A stretch of 55,918 nucleotides of DNA from Candidatus Mediterraneibacter quadrami (lineage in GTDB: Bacteria; Bacillota; Clostridia; Lachnospirales; Lachnospiraceae), in the NCBI GenBank assembly GCA_019120575.1, contig DWUU01000023.1, forward strand, positions 1 through 55,918. The letters run 5' to 3'. Positions 8,990 to 17,786 of the stretch are shown one piece after another. The notes under the pieces are model-generated. The model worked only from the letters and a program-made list of their open reading frames with translations. It did not search any database and was not told the DNA's origin. The position numbers were made by a program, and so were the translations under genes. The stretch's first letter is position 1. Every line of letters starts with the position of its first letter.

Positions 8990-9026
8990 AACGGGAACCC
9001 TGCATTTTGAAAATGCAGGATCCCCG
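8990..9026 (-). terminator. Hairpin after the NlpC/P60 gene
   Basis: CCTGCATTTT and AAAATGCAGG pair perfectly, extended by ACGGG/CCCGT arms. It lies about 35 bp beyond the stop of the minus-strand NlpC/P60 gene. There is no clean T run, so termination is probable rather than certain. Confidence 0.5.
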
Positions 9027-9058
9027 TCTGCAATGCGGCTGATCAGTCATTCATATTT

Positions 9059-10165
9059 TTACAATACTCTCCTCACAGCATAAATATTTGTGTATGTGGC
9101 GCTGCATGTACAGATTCCCTTCTCGGAATTCAATGCGTTGACAATTTTCCCGTTGCCCATATACAGGCCGACATGACCGCCGTCGCCATAGAAGATCATA
9201 TCGCCGGGCTGCGCTTCCTCATAACTGACCGCATATCCGGCATGCACCAGCTGGGATGTTGTCCTCGGCAGACTGACGCCAAAGTGCGCATATACGGACT
9301 GTGTAAACCCTGAACAGTCCGCGCCGTCTGTCAGGCTTGTCCCTCCCCAGACATACGGATTCCCGATAAACTGACAGGCATATTCTATAATGTCCTGTCC
9401 GGAAACACCACTGCTGTTGACCGGAACGCCTTCTGCTTCCTGCGTCCGGCGGCGCTCCTCCTCTTCGCGGATCTGCGCTTCCTTCCGGATACGCTCTTCC
9501 TCTTCTTCTTTTGTCTCCCCGTAAGAAAAGCCCGTCTCCGGCTCCACATATTTCCCGGATACCCAGCCTTCAATGCCGTCCACATTGACCGGGTACCATC
9601 CGTTCACCGGCTTCCCGGTCGCCGCATATTTCTCCCCTTCGGTAATCTGAGTCAGAATCGCATGGTCCGTCCCCTGACCGTCTCTGACATTCAGCACACC
9701 GGCCGTTACCGTAACGGTATTATTTTCATACTCCCCGGCACAGTCTTCGGCTTCGCTCCCCGTAATCAGCGCATCCGACGGAACATACCCTTCCGCCGAA
9801 CCCGAACGGATCCTGGTCCATCCGTCCAGGTATTCCAGAACCTGCGCCGCTGAGTCTTTATACAATTTGCCGACCCATTCACTGTTTTCATCCGGGGCGC
9901 TCCTGATACAGGTATACTCCTCTGTATCAGAGAACGCCATATTCAGATACTCGCCCTCTTCTGTCGGCACCAGATAAAGATCAAGATTGTCTTTTACTTC
10001 TGTCTCATAGCATTCTTCCAGTACCGATTCGATCCCTGCCGCCTGTATAAATGCCTGCTCATCCTTACTTTCTTCAGCATGTACACAAAGCGTTCTCCCC
10101 GGGATCAGGATCATTCCCGTCAAAACGGAAACAACCACCCTTTTCCTGATGTGTGTTTTTTCCAT
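9059..10165 (-). CDS. Secreted NlpC/P60 peptidoglycan endopeptidase with two SH3b domains
   Basis: Signal peptide (residues 1-30, VVVSVLTGMILIPGRTLCVHA), two bacterial SH3 domains (about 75-135 and 150-205), a charged Glu/Arg linker (about 210-240) and a C-terminal NlpC/P60 domain. The catalytic Cys is in GADCSGFTQS near residue 285 and the His in GGHVGLYMG near residue 335. The family cleaves D-Glu-(gamma)-DAP stem-peptide bonds. The 368-residue architecture is common in Clostridia. Monocistronic; a strong-looking AT-rich gap separates it from the divergent perR gene. Confidence 0.9.
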   Translation of the reverse strand: MEKTHIRKRVVVSVLTGMILIPGRTLCVHAEESKDEQAFIQAAGIESVLEECYETEVKDNLDLYLVPTEEGEYLNMAFSDTEEYTCIRSAPDENSEWVGKLYKDSAAQVLEYLDGWTRIRSGSAEGYVPSDALITGSEAEDCAGEYENNTVTVTAGVLNVRDGQGTDHAILTQITEGEKYAATGKPVNGWYPVNVDGIEGWVSGKYVEPETGFSYGETKEEEEERIRKEAQIREEEERRRTQEAEGVPVNSSGVSGQDIIEYACQFIGNPYVWGGTSLTDGADCSGFTQSVYAHFGVSLPRTTSQLVHAGYAVSYEEAQPGDMIFYGDGGHVGLYMGNGKIVNALNSEKGICTCSATYTNIYAVRRVL

Positions 10166-10487
10166 ATAAAACCTCCTGATAGCTGTGTTTTATCTTTTGT
10201 AGGAAGTTTTAAATGTTACACATTTGTTAAGTTTGTTACGTTTTGATTATATCAACACTTTCACGCAATGTCAACACGCAGCACAATATATTGCATGACA
10301 TCATCCGACAGACAGTGAATTATCTTTGTCTTTAGCTGCTGTAAAATATCATAACTGTAATTATTTTGTAATATTAATCCGCGTTTCCGGTATTCTGTTT
10401 TTTCATATTTATATGATCTATTATCTCTTATCCGGACCGGCAGCATTCTCTCTGGCGGAACTTTATACTATTTTTATAAAATTGTTA

Positions 10488-10516
10488 TTGACAATACCTC
10501 TGAAATAGATTATATT
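10488..10516 (+). promoter_or_regulatory. Promoter of perR/rubrerythrin genes (TTGACA, 17 bp, TATATT)
   Basis: TTGACA at 10488-10493, 17-bp spacer, TATATT at 10511-10516, about 70 bp before the regulator's start. The remainder of the 10166-10587 gap shows only AT-rich sequence and no gene. Confidence 0.75.
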
Positions 10517-10526
10517 TTAATTGCAG

Positions 10527-10542
10527 TAATAATTATTATTAT
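10527..10542. promoter_or_regulatory. Fur/PerR-type operator candidate
   Basis: TAATAATTATTA (10527-10538) is a perfect AT-rich palindrome within a longer AATAATTATTATTATT tract just past the -10 box. It resembles PerR/Fur boxes (TTATAATNATTATAA), and the first gene downstream is a Fur-family protein, so autoregulation is likely. Confidence 0.5.
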
Positions 10543-10587
10543 TGTTTTGGTAACCGTTCTCATTAAGCAATGAAAGGGGGATTCCCA

Positions 10588-10983
10588 TTGGCAGGTTTGA
10601 AGTACAGCAGACAACGAGAATCCATCAAACATTTCCTGATGATAACAAAAGAGCATCCCACGGCCGATGAAGTTTACATGCATGTAAGGCAGGAATATCC
10701 GAATATCAGCCTCGGTACTGTATACCGGAACCTGAATCTGCTGACAGACATCGGCGAGGCGATCAAGATCTCCACGCCAGACGGCGGAGATCGATTTGAT
10801 GGAAGGACCGCACCGCACAATCATTTCTTATGTAAGAAATGCGGACGGCTGCTCGATCTGGAGCTTGATATGAAAAGCATAGAAGAAGTAAACCGCCTGG
10901 CAGCGGAGAATTTCGACGGCATGATCGAATCGAGTTCTACATTATTTTATGGTGAATGCAGTGACTGCATTAAAAAGTCTTAA
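10588..10983 (+). CDS. Fur-family transcriptional regulator, PerR-like
   Basis: A 131-residue winged-helix regulator ([30 protein letters not shown]) with a dimerisation domain holding [10 protein letters not shown] and CSDC, the two CxxC pairs that bind structural zinc. PerR proteins sense peroxide by metal-catalysed His oxidation. I prefer the TTG start at 10588 ([10 protein letters not shown]): AAAGGGGG lies 7 nt before it, whereas the in-frame ATG at 10570 lies on top of that SD and has none of its own. The two rubrerythrin genes directly downstream support a peroxide-response role. Confidence 0.85.
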   Translation: MAGLKYSRQRESIKHFLMITKEHPTADEVYMHVRQEYPNISLGTVYRNLNLLTDIGEAIKISTPDGGDRFDGRTAPHNHFLCKKCGRLLDLELDMKSIEEVNRLAAENFDGMIESSSTLFYGECSDCIKKS

Positions 10984-11020
10984 CAATACAACAATATTTC
11001 AAGAAAAGGAGAATGAAATC

Positions 11021-11563
11021 ATGAAAAAATGGGTATGTACAGTATGTGGTTATGTTTACGAGGGAGAAGCTGCACCGGCTGAATGTCCGGTATGTCATGC
11101 ACCGGCTGAGAAGTTCCAGGAGCAGTCAGGCGAGATGACATGGGCTGCTGAGCACGTTGTAGGCGTTGCACAGGGCGTGAGCGAGGACATCCTTGCTGAT
11201 CTGAGAGCAAACTTCGAGGGCGAGTGCTCAGAGGTTGGTATGTATCTTGCAATGGCAAGAGTCGCTCACAGAGAAGGCTATCCGGAGATCGGCCTGTACT
11301 GGGAGAAAGCTGCTTACGAAGAAGCTGAGCACGCTGCAAAATTCGCTGAACTGCTCGGTGAGGTCGTTACAGACAGCACAAAGAAAAACCTTGAGATGCG
11401 TGTAGAGGCTGAGAACGGCGCTACAGCCGGCAAATTTGACCTGGCTAAACGTGCAAAAGCTGCAAACCTTGACGCGATCCATGACACCGTACATGAGATG
11501 GCAAGAGACGAGGCACGTCACGGTAAAGCATTCGCCGGACTTCTGAAGAGATACTTCGGCTAA
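11021..11563 (+). CDS. Reverse rubrerythrin (rubredoxin domain first)
   Basis: The 180-residue protein begins with a rubredoxin-like iron site ([10 protein letters not shown]...CPVCHAP, residues 5-28) followed by a ferritin-like di-iron four-helix domain ([39 protein letters not shown]). This swapped domain order defines reverse rubrerythrins, which in Clostridium act as NADH-linked peroxide reductases and contribute to oxygen tolerance. AAAGGAGA precedes the chosen ATG at 11021; the longer frame upstream overlaps perR and is not needed. Transcribed with perR or from its own weak promoter. Confidence 0.92.
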   Translation: MKKWVCTVCGYVYEGEAAPAECPVCHAPAEKFQEQSGEMTWAAEHVVGVAQGVSEDILADLRANFEGECSEVGMYLAMARVAHREGYPEIGLYWEKAAYEEAEHAAKFAELLGEVVTDSTKKNLEMRVEAENGATAGKFDLAKRAKAANLDAIHDTVHEMARDEARHGKAFAGLLKRYFG

Positions 11564-11712
11564 TCCGCGGATCATATTACCACAGAAAAGCAATATATAG
11601 TTACACCCGAAACACTGAGGCTGTCTTTGAGAATTTCATAAATGATTCCGAAGGCAGTCCCTTTTTACCCAGTATCATACACATTGAATTCATTTTTATA
11701 AGGAGGCACATT

Positions 11713-12249
11713 ATGTCCAAATATGCAGGAACAAAAACAGAAAAAAATCTGATGGAAGCATTCGCAGGCGAGTCACAGGCACGCAACAAGTACACCTACT
11801 ATGCTTCTGCAGCAAGAAAAGCCGGATTCGTACAGATGGCCAACATTTTTGAAGAAACCGCAAACCAGGAAAAAGAGCATGCAAAAATGTGGTTCAAAGA
11901 GTTCCACGGCATCGGAACTGTAGATGAAAATCTGACCGATGCGGCTGCAGGTGAGAACTATGAGTGGACAGATATGTACAAACGCATGGCTGAGGAAGCT
12001 GAAGCTGAAGGCTTCACAGAACTGGCTGCAAAATTCCGCGGCGTGGCAAAGGTAGAGGCGGCTCACGAGAGACGCTACCAGAGACTGCTCGATCACTACA
12101 AGGCAGGTCAGACTTTCAAGGATGAAGCGCCGCTTGGCTGGAAATGCAACAACTGCGGATATATCTATGAAGGAAACGAGGCGCCGGAAGTATGTCCGGT
12201 ATGCGCACATCCGAGAGCTTACTTCGAAAGAAAGGCTGAGAATTATTAA
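11713..12249 (+). CDS. Rubrerythrin (ferritin-like domain first)
   Basis: A canonical 178-residue rubrerythrin: di-iron four-helix domain first ([46 protein letters not shown]) and C-terminal rubredoxin site ([10 protein letters not shown]...[11 protein letters not shown]). It reduces hydrogen peroxide to water in anaerobes. AAGGAGG sits 7 nt before the ATG. It follows the reverse rubrerythrin after 149 bp, so the cell carries both domain orders side by side under the likely control of the upstream PerR-like protein. Confidence 0.94.
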   Translation: MSKYAGTKTEKNLMEAFAGESQARNKYTYYASAARKAGFVQMANIFEETANQEKEHAKMWFKEFHGIGTVDENLTDAAAGENYEWTDMYKRMAEEAEAEGFTELAAKFRGVAKVEAAHERRYQRLLDHYKAGQTFKDEAPLGWKCNNCGYIYEGNEAPEVCPVCAHPRAYFERKAENY

Positions 12250-12253
12250 ATTC

Positions 12254-12586
12254 CTGTTTTCCGGACAGACGGATTCATAAATGTATTCAGCATCAATAAA
12301 AGGATAGTGGACAGATTCTGACACAGCAAAAGATGTGTTCAGGTTCAGTTCGAGAATTATGAAAAATCTAAGGCCACGAAAAGCCGGCTAACTACGAAAA
12401 GAGGAATTGGAGAACTCGCCTTTCAGGCTCAGACAGCTCCAATTCCTCTTTTAGCGCCGACTTTCCGCGGCCTGTTTTTTCTATAATTCTCTCAGATTCA
12501 CCTGCCCACATCTTTGCTGCGCAGAATCACTTCCCCATCGCAGAATTGACTGCCCAATACTTTTGAATCACCCGTCCGGAAAACAG
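12254..12586. mobile_element. 333-bp imperfect palindrome, MITE-like
   Basis: The ends CTGTTTTCCGGAC (12254-12266) and GTCCGGAAAACAG (12574-12586) are exact inverted repeats. Nested arms also pair: GATTCTG..AGCAAAAGATGTG with CACATCTTTGCTGCGCAGAATC, GAGAATTAT (12352) with ATAATTCTC (12483), and AAAAGAGGAATTGGAG with CTCCAATTCCTCTTTT near the centre at about 12420. No ORF is inside. This fits a non-autonomous inverted-repeat element; no clear target-site duplication is visible. Confidence 0.65.
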
Positions 12587-12623
12587 AAGATTCTCTCCTG
12601 AAGGCAAGCTGTTTGAGAAGGGC

Positions 12624-13628
12624 TTATGTCCTTTTACAACCGGTTACGGTCAGAATGAGACTTTGTCTTGCTTGATTGATTATGATCTGCAGAGCCAGGA
12701 TCGCGCTCCGGTTCTGGAGAAGCTCCGACATGCCGTGCACGATCGTATCCATGATGCAGGCCTGGTTCATCAGCACGACCACAGACTGGGCAAGGCCGAC
12801 CGCGAAGGCCGCGGCAAATACACGGACCGCGCCTCTGCAGAAGAGCTGGCACGCCTCGCTCGGTCCGATGTTGAAGATCAGTGCAAGAAGGATGCCGAGG
12901 ATGACATAGATCGCGCCGATCTGAGGGAAGGACCACCCCAGGCGGATACAGCCGTATCCCTGGACAACGATCACGCCGAGAAAGGCGAGCAGGCCGAGTA
13001 CACGGCGGATATTCATTTCTTCCAGGCCGTCCGTATGGTCTTCTTTCCTCAGGTTCATGTATTCATCGCTTAACAGGCTGAGCGACGGATCCCTGCGGAT
13101 TTTACGGCAGTATGCATAGAGCCCCGCCAGGCCGATCACATAGAATACCGCCAGGCCGGCTGCGCGGAATCCGATGGTAACAGCCAGCGGATAGAACGGA
13201 TAGGCCGCCTCCCCGTAGCCAAGCACGCCGAAGATGACAAAGATCGTATAAAAAATGCAGACCACAGAGAATTCTTTTCCTTTTGTCCGGTCCAGGATCA
13301 CGCCGATAAACGCTCCGAATGCTCCGCTCGCCTCCAGCAGGTAGATCACGCCGGAGCAGATGAACAGGGTCCCCATGATCGTGGCGCCGTTCACGAAGCC
13401 ATTGTAGACCGCCTCGAAATAATTCATGAATGTGATCGGCGTATCATTTTCCACATAGTGGAATGTATCGGGATCGATCACGGTGATCCCGGCCGCATTT
13501 TCAAGCCGTTCATATGTACCGCTCGGGATAATATAAGAAAGAACAACGACAAACAACATGATCAGAAGCAGGATGATAAACACATGGGGCATCCGGAAGC
13601 CTGTCGTTTTTTTCGATTGCTGTGGCAT
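12624..13628 (-). pseudogene. YfcC/DcuC-type permease, decayed
   Basis: The 334-residue frame matches the YfcC family of membrane carriers (C4-dicarboxylate anaerobic carrier-like, some linked to arginine/ornithine or peptides), normally about 460-500 residues. The N-terminal helices and the GYGEAAYPFYPLAVTI motif are intact, but GFRAAGLAVFY follows directly; about 45 residues normally between them are missing in frame. The C-terminus stops after LALQIIIN and continues into unrelated QARQSLILTVTGCKRT, losing the last helices. The 333-bp palindrome starts 38 bp beyond the stop. I judge it non-functional. Deletion extents are from memory of the family. Confidence 0.75.
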
Positions 13629-13648
13629 ACTGTTAAAACCTCTTTTCT

Positions 13649-14692
13649 TTATATTCTGTAATTTTCAAGCCAGGCTGCCGCCGTGTACGCATGGACAGCA
13701 GAACCGGCGGGCAGGACTTCCTCGTCCAGCACCATCTGCGGGCTGTGGAGCGGCGCATTCCCGGGTTCCCCCGCGCCGATAAACGCGAACATGCCCGGAA
13801 CTTCCGCCGTAATATAGCCAAAATCTTCCGTTCCGCTCATGGGCGGGATCTGAAGGACATTTTCTTCTCCTGCGGTCTCCCGGATATAAGGAACCGCCTG
13901 CGCGCAGAATTTCTCATCCGAATAGGTGCACGGCGTATGGAATACTGTAAGGTCGTATGTCCCGTTCCACGCTTTTACATAGTGGTCGATCAGCTCAGGG
14001 ATCCGCTGTTTCAGATGTTCCGCAGCCGCCACATCCTGCGTGCGCAGGCCGATGTGGAGCTGCGCCTCATCCGGAATGATGTTGACGGCTGTCCCGCCCT
14101 TTGCCACGCCGCAGGTCAGCGCCACCGTGGCTGCAGGATCCGCCTCTCTCGTCACGAGCAGGTTGACCGCCTGATAAATCTGATTCATGATCATGAGCGG
14201 ATCGGTGCACAGATGCGGCTGGGAACTGTGTCCGCCCCGGCCGTGTATCTTCAGGATAAATGTATCGAGAGACGAGGAATTGACCCCCACTGCATAACCG
14301 ATCCGGCCGGTCGGGTCGGTGGGCTGGACATGCAGTCCGAAGGCCGCGTCCACATGCGGATCTTCCAGCACACCGTTTTCCACCATCAGACGGGCGCCCG
14401 CCCCGGTCTCTTCACCGGGCTGAAACAGAAGCTTTACCGTTCCCTTCAGTTCAGCTTCCATGTCTTTCAGGATCCGGGCCGCGCCCAGGAGCATCGCCCC
14501 ATGGCTGTCATGGCCGCACATGTGCCCCGCCCCGTTTGCAGACCGATATTCCAGGTCATTATCCTCTCTCACCGGCAGCGCGTCTATATCCGCCCGCAGC
14601 AGGATGCAGGGACTTCCGTGTCCGATCACGGCGGTGAGCCCCGTTGCGCGCTCCATGCGCGGGAATCCCGCTTCCATATAATCACGGGTCAT
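13649..14692 (-). pseudogene. M20 family amidohydrolase/deacylase lacking its N-terminus
   Basis: Members cleave N-acyl amino acids or small peptides using two metal ions. Visible ligand motifs are GHMCGHDSHGAMLLGAA (near residue 58), GEETGAGARLM (near 95), GLHVQP and GTEDFGY near the C-terminus, plus the dimerisation lid domain. Families of this type start with an RRDLHxHPE segment; here the frame begins about 45 residues later (MTRDYMEAGFPRME), with a TAA stop 9 codons upstream in frame and the promoter of the divergent gene immediately beyond. No SD precedes the ATG. Probably a 5'-truncated remnant; a shortened active form is not excluded. Confidence 0.65.
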
Positions 14693-14741
14693 CTGCTCCG
14701 GCAGCGGACCGCCGCATTACAAGATTATTTTTATTATTGCT

Positions 14742-14770
14742 CTGACAAATATGACAGTTTCTGTTATCAT
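14742..14770 (+). promoter_or_regulatory. Promoter of the amidohydrolase gene (CTGACA, 17 bp, TATCAT)
   Basis: CTGACA at 14742-14747, 17-bp spacer and TATCAT at 14765-14770 lie 26 bp before the chosen start of the downstream gene, in the short gap left by the truncated M20 gene. Confidence 0.5.
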
Positions 14771-14795
14771 AGTTCCTGAAGGAGTACATAATATC

Positions 14796-16427
14796 ATGAA
14801 ACAGACGGGAAAAATGATTTTTATAAACGGAAAGATCTTCACATCCGACCGGCTGCATCCGTATGCCGACTGCATGGCCGTTGAAGACGGGCGGATCGCC
14901 TGGATCGGAAGGGAAAAAGAGATGCCGGGAGTATACCGTCAGTCGGTGTCGCAGCATGAATTCACAGATCTGCGGGGACGGCGCGTGATCCCCGGCTTTG
15001 TGGACGCACATATGCACCCGGTCATGCTGGCGGACTGCCGGAAGCAGATCACCGTCATGCCGCCGGAGATCCATTCCATCGAAGAACTGGTACAGGCTGT
15101 AAAAAGACAGCGGGCGGTCCAGAAACCGGGCCAGTGGATACTGGGATGGGGCTACGATGAGCAGAGCCTGCTGGAAAAGCGCTCGCCGAACCGACACGAC
15201 CTGGATCGGGGCTGCAGCAACGCGCCGGTCTCTGTCATGCGGACCTGCGCCCACATCCGCTGCGTCAACAGCGCGGCGCTCAGACTGGCCGGCATCGACC
15301 GGAACACACCGGATCCGCCGGGCGGAGAGATCGAGCGGGATGAAAACGGTGAACCGACCGGCGTACTCAGGGAAAGCGCCAGCAGCCTGATATCCCCGTT
15401 TATGCCGGAGGGCGATCTGACACAGCAGACCGCCAATCTGCTGGAACTTGGAGACCACTTAAGTTCCCAGGGCATTACGACGATCTGCGATATGGGCAAT
15501 CTGGATGACAGCGACAACTTCCCCGTCTATGAAGCGGCGGCAGCACAGGGCTTCCGCCAGCGCACGGGCGTTTATTATATGTGGGAATTCCTGGAGAAGC
15601 ATAAAGATTTCCATATCCCGGAAGAGCGGTTCGACCGCAGCAGACGGCTCTTCGCCGCAGGGCTGAAGCTGGTCGGCGACGGAAGCATCTCCGGGCGGAC
15701 CGCCTGGATGGACCGCCCTTACTTCGGTACGGATGACGAATACGGAATATCTGTGTGCGGCGACGATCTGATGGAGTCAGCGATCCGTTTCTGCAAAGAG
15801 CATCACTGCCAGCTCTCCATGCATGCCATGGGCGGCCGGGCCATCGCGCGGATGACGGAGCGGGCCTGCCGCGAAGAGCCCTGGACAACGGACGGGATTC
15901 CCTATGTCCGCATCGAACATGTCACAGAACCATCCGATAAAAGCATTGAAAGAGCCGCGGCGCACGGGATATCTTTCGTCTCCCAGCCTATTTTCCCCTA
16001 TGCAGAGAGCCGCAGCTATCTGAAGAATCTGGGACCGGAACGGATCCGGACATGCTATCCTTACAGACGAATACTTGAAAAAGGCGTGCTGACCGGATTC
16101 TCAACGGACGCGCCGGCCACCTTCTGGTCGGATCCGTCAGATCCCTTCCCGGGACTGAAGTTCGCTGTGACAAGGACCGCCGCAGACGGGACAGACTGCG
16201 GAAAAGACCAGGCCATTGATATCGAGACCGCTGTCATCCTGTACACACGCGGCGCGGCCGAAGCGGCCGGGTTCAGGGATATCGGGATGCTTATCCCAGG
16301 ATATCATGCGGACTTTGCCGTACTGAGCGAAGATCTGCTAACGACAGCGCCGGAAAACATCGATAAGATCCGGGTGGAAGAAACTTACATTGCCGGGGAA
16401 CTCATTTACAGGAAAGATAAAAAATAA
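14796..16427 (+). CDS. Amidohydrolase family 3 protein, YtcJ-like
   Basis: The 543-residue metal-dependent hydrolase has the HMH ligand pair in PGFVDAHMHPVMLAD near residue 70 and later His/Asp ligands in HAMGGRAI, RIEHV and FSTDAPA. YtcJ-like members hydrolyse amides or exocyclic nitrogen bonds of varied small molecules; the substrate here is unknown. The start chosen (MKQTGKMIFINGKIF) matches the family N-terminus and has GAAGGAG 11 nt upstream, slightly far. It leads a two-gene transcription unit with the ornithine-cyclodeaminase-like gene, and lies divergent to the M20 remnant and permease, suggesting use of an acylated or cyclised amino acid. Confidence 0.8.
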   Translation: MKQTGKMIFINGKIFTSDRLHPYADCMAVEDGRIAWIGREKEMPGVYRQSVSQHEFTDLRGRRVIPGFVDAHMHPVMLADCRKQITVMPPEIHSIEELVQAVKRQRAVQKPGQWILGWGYDEQSLLEKRSPNRHDLDRGCSNAPVSVMRTCAHIRCVNSAALRLAGIDRNTPDPPGGEIERDENGEPTGVLRESASSLISPFMPEGDLTQQTANLLELGDHLSSQGITTICDMGNLDDSDNFPVYEAAAAQGFRQRTGVYYMWEFLEKHKDFHIPEERFDRSRRLFAAGLKLVGDGSISGRTAWMDRPYFGTDDEYGISVCGDDLMESAIRFCKEHHCQLSMHAMGGRAIARMTERACREEPWTTDGIPYVRIEHVTEPSDKSIERAAAHGISFVSQPIFPYAESRSYLKNLGPERIRTCYPYRRILEKGVLTGFSTDAPATFWSDPSDPFPGLKFAVTRTAADGTDCGKDQAIDIETAVILYTRGAAEAAGFRDIGMLIPGYHADFAVLSEDLLTTAPENIDKIRVEETYIAGELIYRKDKK

Positions 16428-16447
16428 AAGAAAAGAGGAGCATACAA

Positions 16448-17542
16448 ATGTTTGATTTACCGAAGTACAGAGAACCTGATTTCACAGAGGAACGCTTCAC
16501 CGGCGCCCCGGACGTAAAGTGGGAGGCCGTGACAATCCGAGGCGTGGCGCCTGAAAATTACCACAGTACATCCATGTATCCGGAATATTTTAAGATCGAC
16601 GGAGAATGGCGGCTTGCAAAGGAAAGCCGCATGGATTCCAGCGTTGTGATCGGGGAAGACGGCGAACTGAAAGTGGTGGAAAACCGCAACCTGGAGATCG
16701 GCGACAAGGTTATCCTCGGCCGTTCTGAAAATGCGGAGGAAGGGATCTATCTTCACGCGACGGGATTCGAAGACCCGGAAGATGAGGAAGGCGATCAGTT
16801 CGTCTTCCGCCAGGGACGGAGCCGTGAGACTTCATTTGCCCGTGATTACGACCGGCTATTTGAGCTCCTGAAATACGAGAAAGAGCACGGCAACATCCTG
16901 TGGGTGATGGGCCCGGCGTTTTCCTTTGATGCGGATGCAAGACGCGCCATGCAGGTCATGGTGGAGAACGGTTATGTGGACGGCCTCATGGCCGGCAACG
17001 CACTGGCGACCCACGATCTTGAGGGATCCATGTTCCACACGGCCCTCGGACAGGATATCTACACGCAGAAATCACAGCCGAACGGCCACTACAACCATCT
17101 GGATGTGATCAACCGGGTCCGCCGTAGCGGGTCCATCGCTCAGTTTGTCGACGACTATAATATCGACAACGGCATTATGTACAGTTGTGTCAAAAACGAC
17201 GTGCCCTTCGTCCTCACCGGGTCCATCCGTGACGACGGCCCGCTGCCGGAAGTCATCGGCAACGCCTACGAAGGTCAGACGGCCATGCGCGAGATGGTGA
17301 AGAAATCCACCACCGTCATCTGCCTGGCGACCATGCTCCACACCATCGCGACCGGCAATATGACGCCGTCCTACCGCGTGCTGGAGGACGGAACCGTGAG
17401 ACCGGTGTTCCTCTACACCGTTGACGCGGATGAATTTGTTGTAAATAAACTGCTCGACCGGGGAAGCCTGGCGGCGACGACCATCGTCACCAATGTCCAG
17501 GACTTCATCATGATCGTGGCAAAGGGACTGGGGCTGCTTTAA
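16448..17542 (+). CDS. LOR/SDH-domain protein, alternative ornithine cyclodeaminase-like
   Basis: The 364-residue protein matches the conserved LOR/SDH domain family (TIGR00300 type), which includes the archaeal alternative ornithine cyclodeaminase and the C-terminal half of cyanobacterial arginine dihydrolase AgrE. Visible segments are the N-terminal beta region (residues 1-100, HATGFEDPEDEEGD) and an NAD-binding-like C-terminal part (ILWVMGPAFSFDADAR, GNALATHDLEGSMF, FVLTGSIRDDGPLPEV). Conversion of ornithine to proline is the best guess. AAAAGAGGAG lies before the ATG, and it is 20 bp after the amidohydrolase gene. Its 3' end overlaps the convergent GIY-YIG gene by 35 nt. Confidence 0.75.
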   Translation: MFDLPKYREPDFTEERFTGAPDVKWEAVTIRGVAPENYHSTSMYPEYFKIDGEWRLAKESRMDSSVVIGEDGELKVVENRNLEIGDKVILGRSENAEEGIYLHATGFEDPEDEEGDQFVFRQGRSRETSFARDYDRLFELLKYEKEHGNILWVMGPAFSFDADARRAMQVMVENGYVDGLMAGNALATHDLEGSMFHTALGQDIYTQKSQPNGHYNHLDVINRVRRSGSIAQFVDDYNIDNGIMYSCVKNDVPFVLTGSIRDDGPLPEVIGNAYEGQTAMREMVKKSTTVICLATMLHTIATGNMTPSYRVLEDGTVRPVFLYTVDADEFVVNKLLDRGSLAATTIVTNVQDFIMIVAKGLGLL

Positions 17543-17771
17543 GCAGTCCCCTTTTTTCTTCCCGGCTCATGTGCTTGATCGCCCACTCCCGGCTCATGGC
17601 CTCTTCCTTTTTCTCAAACGCCTCATAGTAGACCAGTTCCACCGGACGCCGGGATTTCGTATATTTGGCGCCCTTTCCTTCATTGTGGGCTTTGATCCGC
17701 TTCTCCAGGTCATTGGTCCAGCCGGTATAGAGAGAACCGTCGCTGCACCGGACGATATACGTATAATTCAT
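17508..17771 (-). CDS. GIY-YIG nuclease-superfamily small protein (UPF0213)
   Basis: An 87-residue protein with the GIY-YIG core: YTYIVRCSDGSLYTGWTNDLEKRIKAHN, where YIV and YTG replace the GIY and YIG triplets, followed by the conserved Arg and the Glu-bearing helix region (LVYYEAFEKKEEAMSREW). Members are small stand-alone domains of unclear function, perhaps DNA repair. I chose the ATG at 17771 because AGAGGTG lies about 6 nt upstream; a GTG three codons earlier is less likely. Its 3' end overlaps the end of the convergent cyclodeaminase-like gene. Confidence 0.85.
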   Translation of the reverse strand: MNYTYIVRCSDGSLYTGWTNDLEKRIKAHNEGKGAKYTKSRRPVELVYYEAFEKKEEAMSREWAIKHMSREEKRGLLKAAPVPLPRS

Positions 17772-17786
17772 TTTCAGCACCTCTCT

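Noticed and set aside
10261-10508. Small ORFs between the NlpC/P60 and perR genes
   Set aside because: AT-rich, no SD, no conserved-looking composition, and they overlap the perR promoter region.
12634-12936. Separate 100-codon gene inside the permease remnant
   Set aside because: It is an alternative frame of the permease; the membrane-protein frame shows the family sequence.
13691-14779. 362-codon open frame antisense to the M20 gene
   Set aside because: Despite decay, the M20 frame shows clear metal-ligand motifs; the antisense product shows none.
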